From NCBI GenBank assembly GCA_949289565.1, contig CASEOO010000030.1:1-64000 (forward strand): DNA of 64,000 bases, given 5' to 3'. This document shows positions 46,553-54,715 of the stretch, one piece after another. Origin of the DNA: an uncultured Bacteroidales bacterium (GTDB taxonomy: Bacteria; Bacteroidota; Bacteroidia; Bacteroidales; UBA932). A program made the position numbers and the translations under genes. Positions within the stretch are counted from its first letter, which is position 1. Every line of letters begins with the position of its first letter. The notes below the pieces were generated by a model. That model was not told the DNA's origin. It did not search any database and was given only the letters and a program-made list of their open reading frames with translations.

Positions 46553-49264
46553 ATGAAACGACTCATTTTATTGACCTTGTCCGCTATTTTGGCTGTGTCG
46601 GCGCTGCTTGTCACGGGATGTGTCCGTGAAGAGCTTCCTGACAACAGGGATACGGACTACGGTTATGTCCAGTTCAAGCTCTATAAGGAGGTTTCTTACG
46701 AAAACGTTACGAAGGCTTCCGGAGACTATCATCTGGACTCTCTGTCGCAGGCCAGCAAGATAAATGTGATGTTGATAAACAGTGACGGAAGCACCATTTC
46801 CCAGACTCTGACATTGTCGGCGGCTGATGATGCGTCTGCGGAATTCGGGCTGCGCAGCGCGAAACTCCGTCTCCTGAACGGTGATTACGAGGTAGCTTCC
46901 TATGCCCTTTATGACAATCTTGACACGCAGATAGGAAACCGCGTGGCAGTCGGCGGCCAGCTTACCGTTTCTCCGGGAGGACTGGTGATTTTCGATCTGA
47001 CAGCCGATGTGGCTCCGCGCGGAATGATACGCTTCAATCTTGTGAAGGACCTTTCCGGGCTTACAGTCAAGTCACGCCCTAAAGGAGAATATACATTCGA
47101 CGAGATTTCATCTGTAAATATCACCCTTATCAATATTGATGACCAGACACAGCAGGTTCCTTTCAAGGAAATACCTGTGTCATTCTCCATACATTTCAGC
47201 GGGGACGAGCATTATGACGGAAACGACGGCGTGAGCGGAAACCAGACTTCGTCCAGCCAGGCGGATTCCATCGTCTATGCCCCTGCCGGAAACTACAAGA
47301 TATATTCATACGAACTCCTTGATTCCGATGACATTCTTCTCGAGAGCCAGGATTTCAGCCAGAGTTTCGAATCCCAGGAGAATACAATCGTCGTTGTCGA
47401 CAATGAGGTTACCGAAGCTGATGTTCCTGTCACCCTCGTGGAGGCGGACGCATACCTTCAGGACTATTACGCTCTTCGGGAAATATGGAAGGCTCTTGAC
47501 GGGGAGCACTGGTATTATGAAGGGCAGACATGGCCGAAAGGTTCGAACTGGAACTTCGACAAGGACCCTGATCTCTGGGGTGACCAGCCGGGAGTCCAGA
47601 TACATGACAACGGCCGTGTAGCCAGCCTTGACCTGAGCGGATTCGGTATCAGCGGTACCGTTCCGGCCGCCATAGGCAGGCTGACCGAGCTGGTGCAGCT
47701 TTCATTCGGAAACCATAACGAGACAAACCGGTATCATGCACCGGCATCAGACGGTTCTGCCGCACAGTCCCTTTATCCGGTGGACGGGACCGTAGAGGAA
47801 AAGGCCCAGTGGAGAAAAGACAAGTACAAGGGCTTCGGCAAGTTCGAGACCGAGCCGATATCCCCTGTATGTGCACTCGCCCTCAGGATGAGCGGCAAGA
47901 CTTCCTCCGCAGCTTCATACTATGACAATATGAGTCTGGACGAGATTTCCCGCATGGCGGCTTCCGGAGCCACTCCGACGGCAGAGCAGATACGCCCGTA
48001 TGACATGAATCTCGGTACTGCCACCAATGACCTCAGGGGCATAAGCGATGCAATCGGAAATCTGACCCGGCTCGAGTCCCTTTCCATCGCCAATTCGCCT
48101 AACCTTAAAGTGGACGGCTTCCCTGGAGAGGATGTATTCGGCAGACTCACCTCGCTTACTGAACTGGAAATCTATAACTGTGCAGGACTTGAGACTCTTC
48201 CGGAAGGCATCACAGCCCTTCCGAACCTCATTACCGTGAATCTTTCCACAAACGGATTCACTCCGGACGGGGCGAACAAGGCGCTTGCAGCGATAGCTTC
48301 CGGTGCTTCAGAGGATGTCATCCAGATTCTTTACTTCCTCCAGAACGAGCTTACGACACTTCCGGTAGAAGTGGGTGACATGGCCAGCCTGGGCATGCTC
48401 AACGTGACGCAGAACAACATAAAGGGAGAACTTCCTTCATTCGGCGAAAAATTCGCCCCTCAGGAGCTTTCTTTCGATGACAACCAGATCTCGAAAGTCC
48501 CTGACGACTTCTGCTCTCTCGATGCCCTGACTTCAATCACTCTTTCGTACAATGATCTGGAAGAGTTCCCGAACATGTTTTCGTCCGACGCTACTCTTAT
48601 CATTTCGACCATAAATGTCGCACATAACAAGATCAAGAAACTGCCGGATCCAGCCACGTTCAAGGGCGTAAGGACAAACACTCTGGTCCTTACGGGCAAT
48701 CCGATGGATACATTCCCTACGGAACTTGCCGCCACGGATTCTTTCGTGGAGGTGCTGACACTGCAGTCCTGCGGTATAAAGAATTTCCCTGAACATTGCT
48801 TCGACGGAGAGAATTCACATTATCTGACTACTCTGGATCTCCAGTACAACAATCTGACGGATATTCCGAAAGACTTCAACGCCACGACCCTTCCTTATAT
48901 GCAGGGTATGGATGTATCCTATAACTCATTCTCTACCTTCCCTCTCGAACCGCTGAATATCCTGCGCATGACTGCATTCGGCATCAGGGGACAGCGTGAT
49001 TCCGAAGGCGAGAGGTGTCTCAGCGACTGGCCTGAAGGACTTTATACCCATACCGGTCTGAGAGGCTTCTATATCGGTTCCAATGACCTGAGGGTAATAC
49101 AGGATGATTCTATTTCCACCTTGATTTTCTACCTGGACATAAGCGACAATCCGAATATCGTGTTCGATGCAGCGGATGTCTGCAGCGCATGGCAGGCAGG
49201 AGCATATTTCCTCTATTATGACCAGGGTCAGGAAATTCTGAACTGTGACGCGATGTTGGATTAG
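46553..49264 (+). CDS. Leucine-rich-repeat surface lipoprotein with DUF4458-like N-terminus
   Basis: The 903-residue product has Cys23 in VTGC followed by VREE. Residues 30-290 are two beta-sandwich modules of the DUF4458/Mfa-like kind (YGYVQFKLYKE, NGDYEVASYALYDN, PAGNYKIYSYELLDSDD). Residues from about 300 onward form a leucine-rich-repeat solenoid (LTELEIYNCAGLETLPEGI, LGMLNVTQNNIKGELPSFG, LTSITLSYNDLEEFP, TLDLQYNNLTDIPKDF). It is a likely surface-exposed protein-binding module. A TTG at 46541 is in frame, but the ATG at 46553 is the likely start. It lies in the operon before a second LRR lipoprotein. Confidence 0.75.
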   Translation: MKRLILLTLSAILAVSALLVTGCVREELPDNRDTDYGYVQFKLYKEVSYENVTKASGDYHLDSLSQASKINVMLINSDGSTISQTLTLSAADDASAEFGLRSAKLRLLNGDYEVASYALYDNLDTQIGNRVAVGGQLTVSPGGLVIFDLTADVAPRGMIRFNLVKDLSGLTVKSRPKGEYTFDEISSVNITLINIDDQTQQVPFKEIPVSFSIHFSGDEHYDGNDGVSGNQTSSSQADSIVYAPAGNYKIYSYELLDSDDILLESQDFSQSFESQENTIVVVDNEVTEADVPVTLVEADAYLQDYYALREIWKALDGEHWYYEGQTWPKGSNWNFDKDPDLWGDQPGVQIHDNGRVASLDLSGFGISGTVPAAIGRLTELVQLSFGNHNETNRYHAPASDGSAAQSLYPVDGTVEEKAQWRKDKYKGFGKFETEPISPVCALALRMSGKTSSAASYYDNMSLDEISRMAASGATPTAEQIRPYDMNLGTATNDLRGISDAIGNLTRLESLSIANSPNLKVDGFPGEDVFGRLTSLTELEIYNCAGLETLPEGITALPNLITVNLSTNGFTPDGANKALAAIASGASEDVIQILYFLQNELTTLPVEVGDMASLGMLNVTQNNIKGELPSFGEKFAPQELSFDDNQISKVPDDFCSLDALTSITLSYNDLEEFPNMFSSDATLIISTINVAHNKIKKLPDPATFKGVRTNTLVLTGNPMDTFPTELAATDSFVEVLTLQSCGIKNFPEHCFDGENSHYLTTLDLQYNNLTDIPKDFNATTLPYMQGMDVSYNSFSTFPLEPLNILRMTAFGIRGQRDSEGERCLSDWPEGLYTHTGLRGFYIGSNDLRVIQDDSISTLIFYLDISDNPNIVFDAADVCSAWQAGAYFLYYDQGQEILNCDAMLD

Positions 49265-49283
49265 AAAAAAGGATTGAAAGATT

Positions 49284-51200
49284 ATGAAGATATACAGAAA
49301 TATGGCGGTGCTTGCCGTTGCCGTTGCTGCGGTATTTGCCTGCCAGCCTAAAGAAGATGTGGCTTTTGTCCTCGATACCGATACTTTCGATGTCGGAGCC
49401 GACGGAGGTTCCGCGAACATTGAGGTATCATCTCCGGGATCGTGGATAGCGTCTGCCAATGTGCCGTGGATCACGGTATCCCCGGCGAACGGAAACGGTT
49501 CCCAGGTATGCCAGATCATTGTGGACTCCGCAATCGTCATGAAAGGCGGTGAGGCAGGGGCTGTCCGTACCGGGACTGTGACTATTTCCGCCGAGAATAC
49601 TGAAAGCCGTGACATCACGGTCACTCAGCAGAATTACGGATATACCATAACAGTCGATGATACTGAAGTGAACGTGCCTGACTATACGACTCTTTCGGAG
49701 CGTTATTTCGATTTGAAGGTCAAATCCAATGTGATGTTCGACGTAAATTTCGTCGATGCCGAAGGCAATGAAATCACGTGGATTGCCGAGGCTGAGGACA
49801 ATCCCGTACTGAACCTCAACAAGGGTGACCGTCCGCGCAATGTCACTCTCCGTTTCGACTGGAATATCAATTCCAGACCTGAGACAAGGATAGCCGAGAT
49901 ACATTTCATCCCGGTAGACGGCCAGGGTGCTCCGATCAATCCTGCGGAAGACCTGATTACACGCATAGACCAGGTGCAGGTGACACAGACCTCTGCAGCC
50001 GCCAAGCCTGAAAATCCGAGGGCAGCCGATTCCGCTGCGCTTGTAGCCATCGCGCGCGCACTTAACGTATGGTCCGGCGGATGGGACACTTCCACCAGGA
50101 TGGAGCGCTGGGAGGATGTGGACCTCTGGGAAGAAGGTGACAACTGTCCGGACTCCCTGATAGGCAGGGTGCGCAATGCGCGTTTCTTCATGTTCAACAC
50201 GGAGGACGGCATCCCGTATCAGGTATCATGGCTGACAGGTGTCGAAGATCTGGAGTTTTATTCCAACGAGAATAACATGTTCCGCGAGAACATCAATCTC
50301 GGTGAATATATTGTAGCTCTCGGAGGGGAGAACAGTTATCTGAAGAGACTCACTATTGCGGCTTACGGCCTTGACGACGACTCTTTCCCTGATTCGTTCT
50401 TCAGCCAGGACGGGAAACCGACTTTCCCTAATCTTGAGTACCTCAATCTGTCAAGCAACAATTTCAAGGAGATTGACGAGCGGTTCTGTGCGGAATATTT
50501 CCCGAAACTCCATGCTTTCTCGATGAGGAACAACCAGAGGCGTGTAGTCTATGACCTTCACAATGCCACTACAAGCGGAGTGCAGTTCGCGGAGGAAAAC
50601 GGAGGTCTGTATCTCGAGAATATGAACGAAGAGAATACTAAATACGGAAACGGAGGTTTCCCTATGAGATTCCTCAAATGGAATAATCTCGATACTCTCG
50701 AGCTGTCATTGAACTATCTGGAAGGCTCCCTGCCTACCGATGCCCAGGTACGTGCATATCTCGGCTGCCCCGACTGGAGTTCGGATGATGCTCCTATATC
50801 TTTCGTACAGAATGGAGAGACGCTGACGCTTACTATAGCCGATTCCATAGTCCGCAAAGATGCTTCCGCCCAGATAAAACAGGCTGCATACGATGCGTTT
50901 GACGCCCTTCAGGTGCCGAAGGTGCTCCCTAAGCTCAGGGTCTTCTCTCTCAACTATAACCGGCTTTCCGGTTCGCTTTCTCCGGGACTGGATGATAATG
51001 GACGTCCGTTAGACAATCCGACAGGAGATACATACAGATGGCTTATGTTCCATCCTCTTATGGACTGGTGGGAACCTTCCACATTCATATTCAATCAGGA
51101 AGGTACTGACAGTGAAGGCAATTCGGCCCGTTTCACTGATGTCCCGCTGGATATGGACTATTATTATGGAATATATACAAACAAGGAATTTGCAGACTGA
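49284..51200 (+). CDS. BACON and leucine-rich-repeat surface lipoprotein
   Basis: The 638-residue product has Cys20 in VFACQPKED, with an acidic export pattern after the cysteine. Residues 30-115 are a BACON domain (FDVGADGGSANIEVSSPGSW, VPWITVSPANGNGS, RDITVTQQNYGY), followed by a second beta module, and from about residue 250 by LRR segments (LTGVEDLEFYSNENN, NLEYLNLSSNNFKEID, NNLDTLELSLNYLEGSLP, LRVFSLNYNRLSGSLSPG). It belongs with the upstream LRR lipoprotein; both carry the plant-like LxxLxLxxNxLSGxLP type of repeat. A role in binding protein or glycoprotein substrates is an inference. Confidence 0.72.
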   Translation: MKIYRNMAVLAVAVAAVFACQPKEDVAFVLDTDTFDVGADGGSANIEVSSPGSWIASANVPWITVSPANGNGSQVCQIIVDSAIVMKGGEAGAVRTGTVTISAENTESRDITVTQQNYGYTITVDDTEVNVPDYTTLSERYFDLKVKSNVMFDVNFVDAEGNEITWIAEAEDNPVLNLNKGDRPRNVTLRFDWNINSRPETRIAEIHFIPVDGQGAPINPAEDLITRIDQVQVTQTSAAAKPENPRAADSAALVAIARALNVWSGGWDTSTRMERWEDVDLWEEGDNCPDSLIGRVRNARFFMFNTEDGIPYQVSWLTGVEDLEFYSNENNMFRENINLGEYIVALGGENSYLKRLTIAAYGLDDDSFPDSFFSQDGKPTFPNLEYLNLSSNNFKEIDERFCAEYFPKLHAFSMRNNQRRVVYDLHNATTSGVQFAEENGGLYLENMNEENTKYGNGGFPMRFLKWNNLDTLELSLNYLEGSLPTDAQVRAYLGCPDWSSDDAPISFVQNGETLTLTIADSIVRKDASAQIKQAAYDAFDALQVPKVLPKLRVFSLNYNRLSGSLSPGLDDNGRPLDNPTGDTYRWLMFHPLMDWWEPSTFIFNQEGTDSEGNSARFTDVPLDMDYYYGIYTNKEFAD

Positions 51201-51227
51201 CATCTCGACAGATAGGAGAAACAAACG

Positions 51228-53327
51228 ATGAAAATGAAGTTTTTTAATATACTTTTTGTATTTGCCGTGATGGCAGCAGCCGCTTCTTGTGCGAAGGTTT
51301 CGCCTGTGACTGAAGGTCCGGAATCATCCTCTCCGGAGGAAACGGAACCGGCCTATCTTCCCGGCGAAGTCGTGCTGAAGTTCGACGAGTCTCTGAGCGG
51401 TCTTCTCGATGAGGCCGGCATTACCGACGGCCCGGCTACCCGTTCAGGCGTCAGCACTGTCGACGAGCTCCTGGATGTGATAGACGGATATCAGCTCGAA
51501 AGGGTCTTCCCTGTCAGCAAGGCATCCGAGGACAAGACACGTGCGGCAGGACTGCATCTGTGGTATGTGGTACGTTTCAGCGAAGATGAGAATGTGGAAG
51601 ACGTGGTGAAGAAGCTTTCCGCTCTCGGTGAAGTCCAGACAGCCGCCCCTGTGCTTACTATAAAGAAGGCATACGACGGCAAGGTGATACCTTTCACATC
51701 ACCGCTCATGACCCGTCTGGGTGAAAACGGTGAAGATCTTCTCAAATGGCAGTGGAATCTCCAGAACAACGGCCCTAAATATTATAACTTGAATTCCGAC
51801 GTGTCTTCGGAAACAGTTGACGGCTATCCGTTCGGTGGGGCATCTGCCAAGGATAAATTTATACAGGGCAATGATATCGGCTGGACTGCGGCGAGGAATA
51901 TATGCAAGGGAGATCCGTCCATTATCGTAGCCGTGCTCGATGAAGGCGTATGCCTTTCCCATCCGGACCTTGTAAACAGTCTGTGGACCAATGAAGGGGA
52001 AATAGAGTATTCGCATGAAGACAATGACGGAAACGGCTATGCCGGAGATATTCACGGATATGATTTTCTCAACGGACGCGGTGAAATCACATGGGATGCG
52101 TTCGGAGATACGGGGCACGGCACTCACTGTGCAGGTGTCATCGCTGCAACCAACGGCAACGGCGGAGTATCGTCTATTGCCGGTCCTGACAATAATGCTC
52201 TCGGAACTACTGGCGTGAGAATCATGTCCTGCCAGATATTTTCCGGAAATAAAGCTTCGAATACCGTCAGCCTCGCCCGTGCCATAAAGTATGCTACGGA
52301 CAACGGTGCTGTGGTCCTGCAGTGCAGTTTCGGCTATACTTCAGGTGCTGCCAATCCGTATGAATACGGGACAGGCTTCAGGGATGCAGACGAGTGGGAA
52401 TATGAAAGCCCTCTTGAAAAGGCTGCCATGGACTATTTCATTCACAATGCAGGTTCTGAGAACGGTCCTGTCAAGGGCGGTATTCCTGTGTTTGCTTCAG
52501 GAAACGAGTATGCCCCTATGGCAGGTTTCCCGGGAGCGTATGACGGATGTATTTCCGTGGCTGCAGTAGCCGGAGACTTTACTCCGTCCACCTATACGAA
52601 CTACGGGACTTATACCAAGATATCCGCTCCGGGCGGGGACCAGGACTATTATTATGACTACAAGGAGACGAACGGGGACAGAGGTGCCGTAGGCTGTATC
52701 CTTTCCACAGTGCCTGAGCATGTCAGCGCTTCGGGATACGGTTATATGGAAGGGACTTCCATGGCCTGCCCTCATGTCTCTGGTGTCGTGGCCCTCGGAC
52801 TTTCGTATGCGGCACAGCAGCACAGGCATTTTTCAGCAGACGAATTCATAGACCTGCTTCTGTCCGAAGAGTCTGTCACTCCTCTGACAAACGAAGTTCT
52901 TTCCGGAGACAAGTTCTATTACAAATGGCAGGTGGATGCGGAACCTCTTATCCGCGCTACGAGGATGACTCTTTCGTCATACAGGAACAATATGGGTTCC
53001 GGTGTCGTGAATGCCGCCAAGTTCCTGAACAACATACAGAATGCCGGAGTCGAGATGATGTTCCCGAATATCTATATCAATGTGGGATCTTCGGTTACCG
53101 TGAATCCGCAGGCATATCTTGACGGGACATCTTTCCAGGTGACTGTGAATGACCCTTCCGTGGCTACGGTCGGGGCGGCAGGAGCTTCTGAAGGAACCGC
53201 TACGGTTTCTACTGACGGAAATCTGGTCTTCTTCGGACTGAAGAGCGGCTCCACGACTGCCACGATAGGTTCACAGACCTTCGCCATCACTGTACGTTCC
53301 GGCGAAAGCGGATCTGACTGGCTGTAG
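51228..53327 (+). CDS. Subtilisin-family (S8) serine protease lipoprotein
   Basis: The 699-residue product has a lipoprotein signal with Cys21 (AAASCAKV). An inhibitor-like propeptide spans about residues 45-145 (YLPGEVVLKFDESLSG and LWYVVRFSEDENVEDVVKKL). The S8 catalytic triad is complete: Asp near residue 236 in VAVLDEGVCLSHPDL, His near residue 295 in GHGTHCAGVIAA, Ser near residue 509 in GTSMACPHVSGVVAL, with the oxyanion Asn in FASGNEYAPMAGFPG. A C-terminal Ig-like module near residues 605-695 follows. It is a membrane-anchored, probably surface-exposed protease and the only degradative enzyme of the locus, so it most likely produces peptides for the SusCD transporter. Confidence 0.93.
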   Translation: MKMKFFNILFVFAVMAAAASCAKVSPVTEGPESSSPEETEPAYLPGEVVLKFDESLSGLLDEAGITDGPATRSGVSTVDELLDVIDGYQLERVFPVSKASEDKTRAAGLHLWYVVRFSEDENVEDVVKKLSALGEVQTAAPVLTIKKAYDGKVIPFTSPLMTRLGENGEDLLKWQWNLQNNGPKYYNLNSDVSSETVDGYPFGGASAKDKFIQGNDIGWTAARNICKGDPSIIVAVLDEGVCLSHPDLVNSLWTNEGEIEYSHEDNDGNGYAGDIHGYDFLNGRGEITWDAFGDTGHGTHCAGVIAATNGNGGVSSIAGPDNNALGTTGVRIMSCQIFSGNKASNTVSLARAIKYATDNGAVVLQCSFGYTSGAANPYEYGTGFRDADEWEYESPLEKAAMDYFIHNAGSENGPVKGGIPVFASGNEYAPMAGFPGAYDGCISVAAVAGDFTPSTYTNYGTYTKISAPGGDQDYYYDYKETNGDRGAVGCILSTVPEHVSASGYGYMEGTSMACPHVSGVVALGLSYAAQQHRHFSADEFIDLLLSEESVTPLTNEVLSGDKFYYKWQVDAEPLIRATRMTLSSYRNNMGSGVVNAAKFLNNIQNAGVEMMFPNIYINVGSSVTVNPQAYLDGTSFQVTVNDPSVATVGAAGASEGTATVSTDGNLVFFGLKSGSTTATIGSQTFAITVRSGESGSDWL

Positions 53328-53328
53328 C

Positions 53329-54156
53329 ATGCGTGCCAGTCATTCGATACCGGCCTTACTCCTGTTCCTGTCCGGGATATCTTACGGGACAGACCTGCAA
53401 GTCTCACCACCGGACGGAAAACCTCAGGAGATTGAAGACAGGGAAAGGATTATAGACAGTCTCTATAATCCCCCTGTTTCAGAAGAGGGTGCCGTAATGT
53501 TTTTCGACACCAGGGTATTGGATGCGGGAACGATAGAAGAGGAGTCTGCACCGTCCGAGTACGAGTTCTTCTGGACAAATACCGGAAAAAATCCCGTGAC
53601 GGTGCTGAAAGTCTCCACTACATGCAGGTGTGCAGTCCCGTCTTTCAGCAGGACTCCGGTCATGCCTGGAGAGAGAAGCTCTTTGAAAGTGACATATCAT
53701 CCGAAAGGACATCCGGGAAAGTTCGACAGGCGGATTTTCGTCTATACGGATTTTTCCGGTGCCAGACCGGCCGCAGTATTGTCCCTGAAAGGGAATGTGA
53801 AGCCGGCCGCCGCTCCAGTGTGGCTGTACCGTTTCCAGATGGGCAGCCTGTATCTGAGAAGGACTGAAATCAGACTTGACGGGAACAGGAAAGCGGTGGA
53901 GAGGATAATGTGCATGAATGCAGGAGACACACCGCTGACCATAGGGGTGGAGGAAATGCTTCTGCCTCCGTACCTGTCTTTCAGGTGCGAACCTGCGGAA
54001 ATCCCTCCGGGAGGTGAGGCCGATCTGGTGATTTCGTATGACCCGGAAGCCGCTCCCGCCAGGATGCTGAATTATGTCCCGCTTATATTGACAGGACTGG
54101 ACCTTCCTCCCGGGCAGAGGACAGTAAAGGTGGTTTTCGGGAACGGCCGTCACTGA
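53329..54156 (+). CDS. DUF1573 domain protein
   Basis: The 275-residue product has a signal peptide (to about residue 20, ISYGTD) and a DUF1573 domain: FFDTRVLDAGTIEEES, FFWTNTGKNPVTVLKVSTTCRCAVP with a paired-cysteine TTCRC motif, PVMPGERSSLKVTYHPKGHPGKFDRRIFV. A second, more diverged copy follows (MNAGDTPLTIGVEEM, PPGGEADLVISYDPE). These Ig-like ASPM/HYDIN-type modules are common in Bacteroidetes periplasmic proteins; their task is unknown. The ATG at 53329 is 1 base after the subtilase stop, which indicates coupled translation. Confidence 0.82.
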   Translation: MRASHSIPALLLFLSGISYGTDLQVSPPDGKPQEIEDRERIIDSLYNPPVSEEGAVMFFDTRVLDAGTIEEESAPSEYEFFWTNTGKNPVTVLKVSTTCRCAVPSFSRTPVMPGERSSLKVTYHPKGHPGKFDRRIFVYTDFSGARPAAVLSLKGNVKPAAAPVWLYRFQMGSLYLRRTEIRLDGNRKAVERIMCMNAGDTPLTIGVEEMLLPPYLSFRCEPAEIPPGGEADLVISYDPEAAPARMLNYVPLILTGLDLPPGQRTVKVVFGNGRH

Positions 54157-54202
54157 TTATTGAGAGAATTGTTGAAACAAGAATTTTTTGGAATAAAATA
54201 AA

Positions 54203-54679
54203 ATGAAACATTTTTTGAGAAACTTTTTGTCTGCGGCAGCGGTGGTGCTTTTTGCAGTGTCTTGCGACAAGAATGACGGGATTGCGGAAGAACAGACCCT
54301 TCCTGTCACTTATATCAACATAGAAGGCACATGGGAGCTTGTAGAGTGGAACGGCGAGCCTCTTGCCGAGGGTACTTACGCATATATTGAACTCACGAGG
54401 CAGGGTGAATTTTCCTCATATTCGAATATCGAATCCACTGCTCTTGTGACTACTGCCAAGACAGGAACCTATGATATTGACCAGGATGATGATACCGTAG
54501 GCGGATATTATGACTATCTGGATTACGAGCCGTGGGCCCACAGATATGTCGTTTCCGGACTTACGGCCACGTCCATGACATGGACAGCGGATGATGACGC
54601 ATCCGAAGTCCGCATATATTCCCGTATTGATTCAATACCGGAGGGCATTGTGACTCCCGGAAATGATGATGCGGAATAA
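54203..54679 (+). CDS. Small lipocalin-like lipoprotein
   Basis: The 158-residue product has a lipoprotein signal with Cys21 (AVSCDKND). The body begins IEGTWELVEWNGEPLAEGT and continues YIELTRQGEFSSYSN, a pattern like the small lipocalin-like or META-type barrels of Bacteroidetes lipoproteins, with GTYDIDQDDDT and a C-terminal strand VRIYSRI. The acidic residues after the cysteine fit surface export. It lies between the DUF1573 gene and the DUF4988 gene in the same operon. Function unknown. Confidence 0.65.
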   Translation: MKHFLRNFLSAAAVVLFAVSCDKNDGIAEEQTLPVTYINIEGTWELVEWNGEPLAEGTYAYIELTRQGEFSSYSNIESTALVTTAKTGTYDIDQDDDTVGGYYDYLDYEPWAHRYVVSGLTATSMTWTADDDASEVRIYSRIDSIPEGIVTPGNDDAE

Positions 54680-54715
54680 CCACAGACAACACTTTATTTC
54701 ATAACACAAAAGACC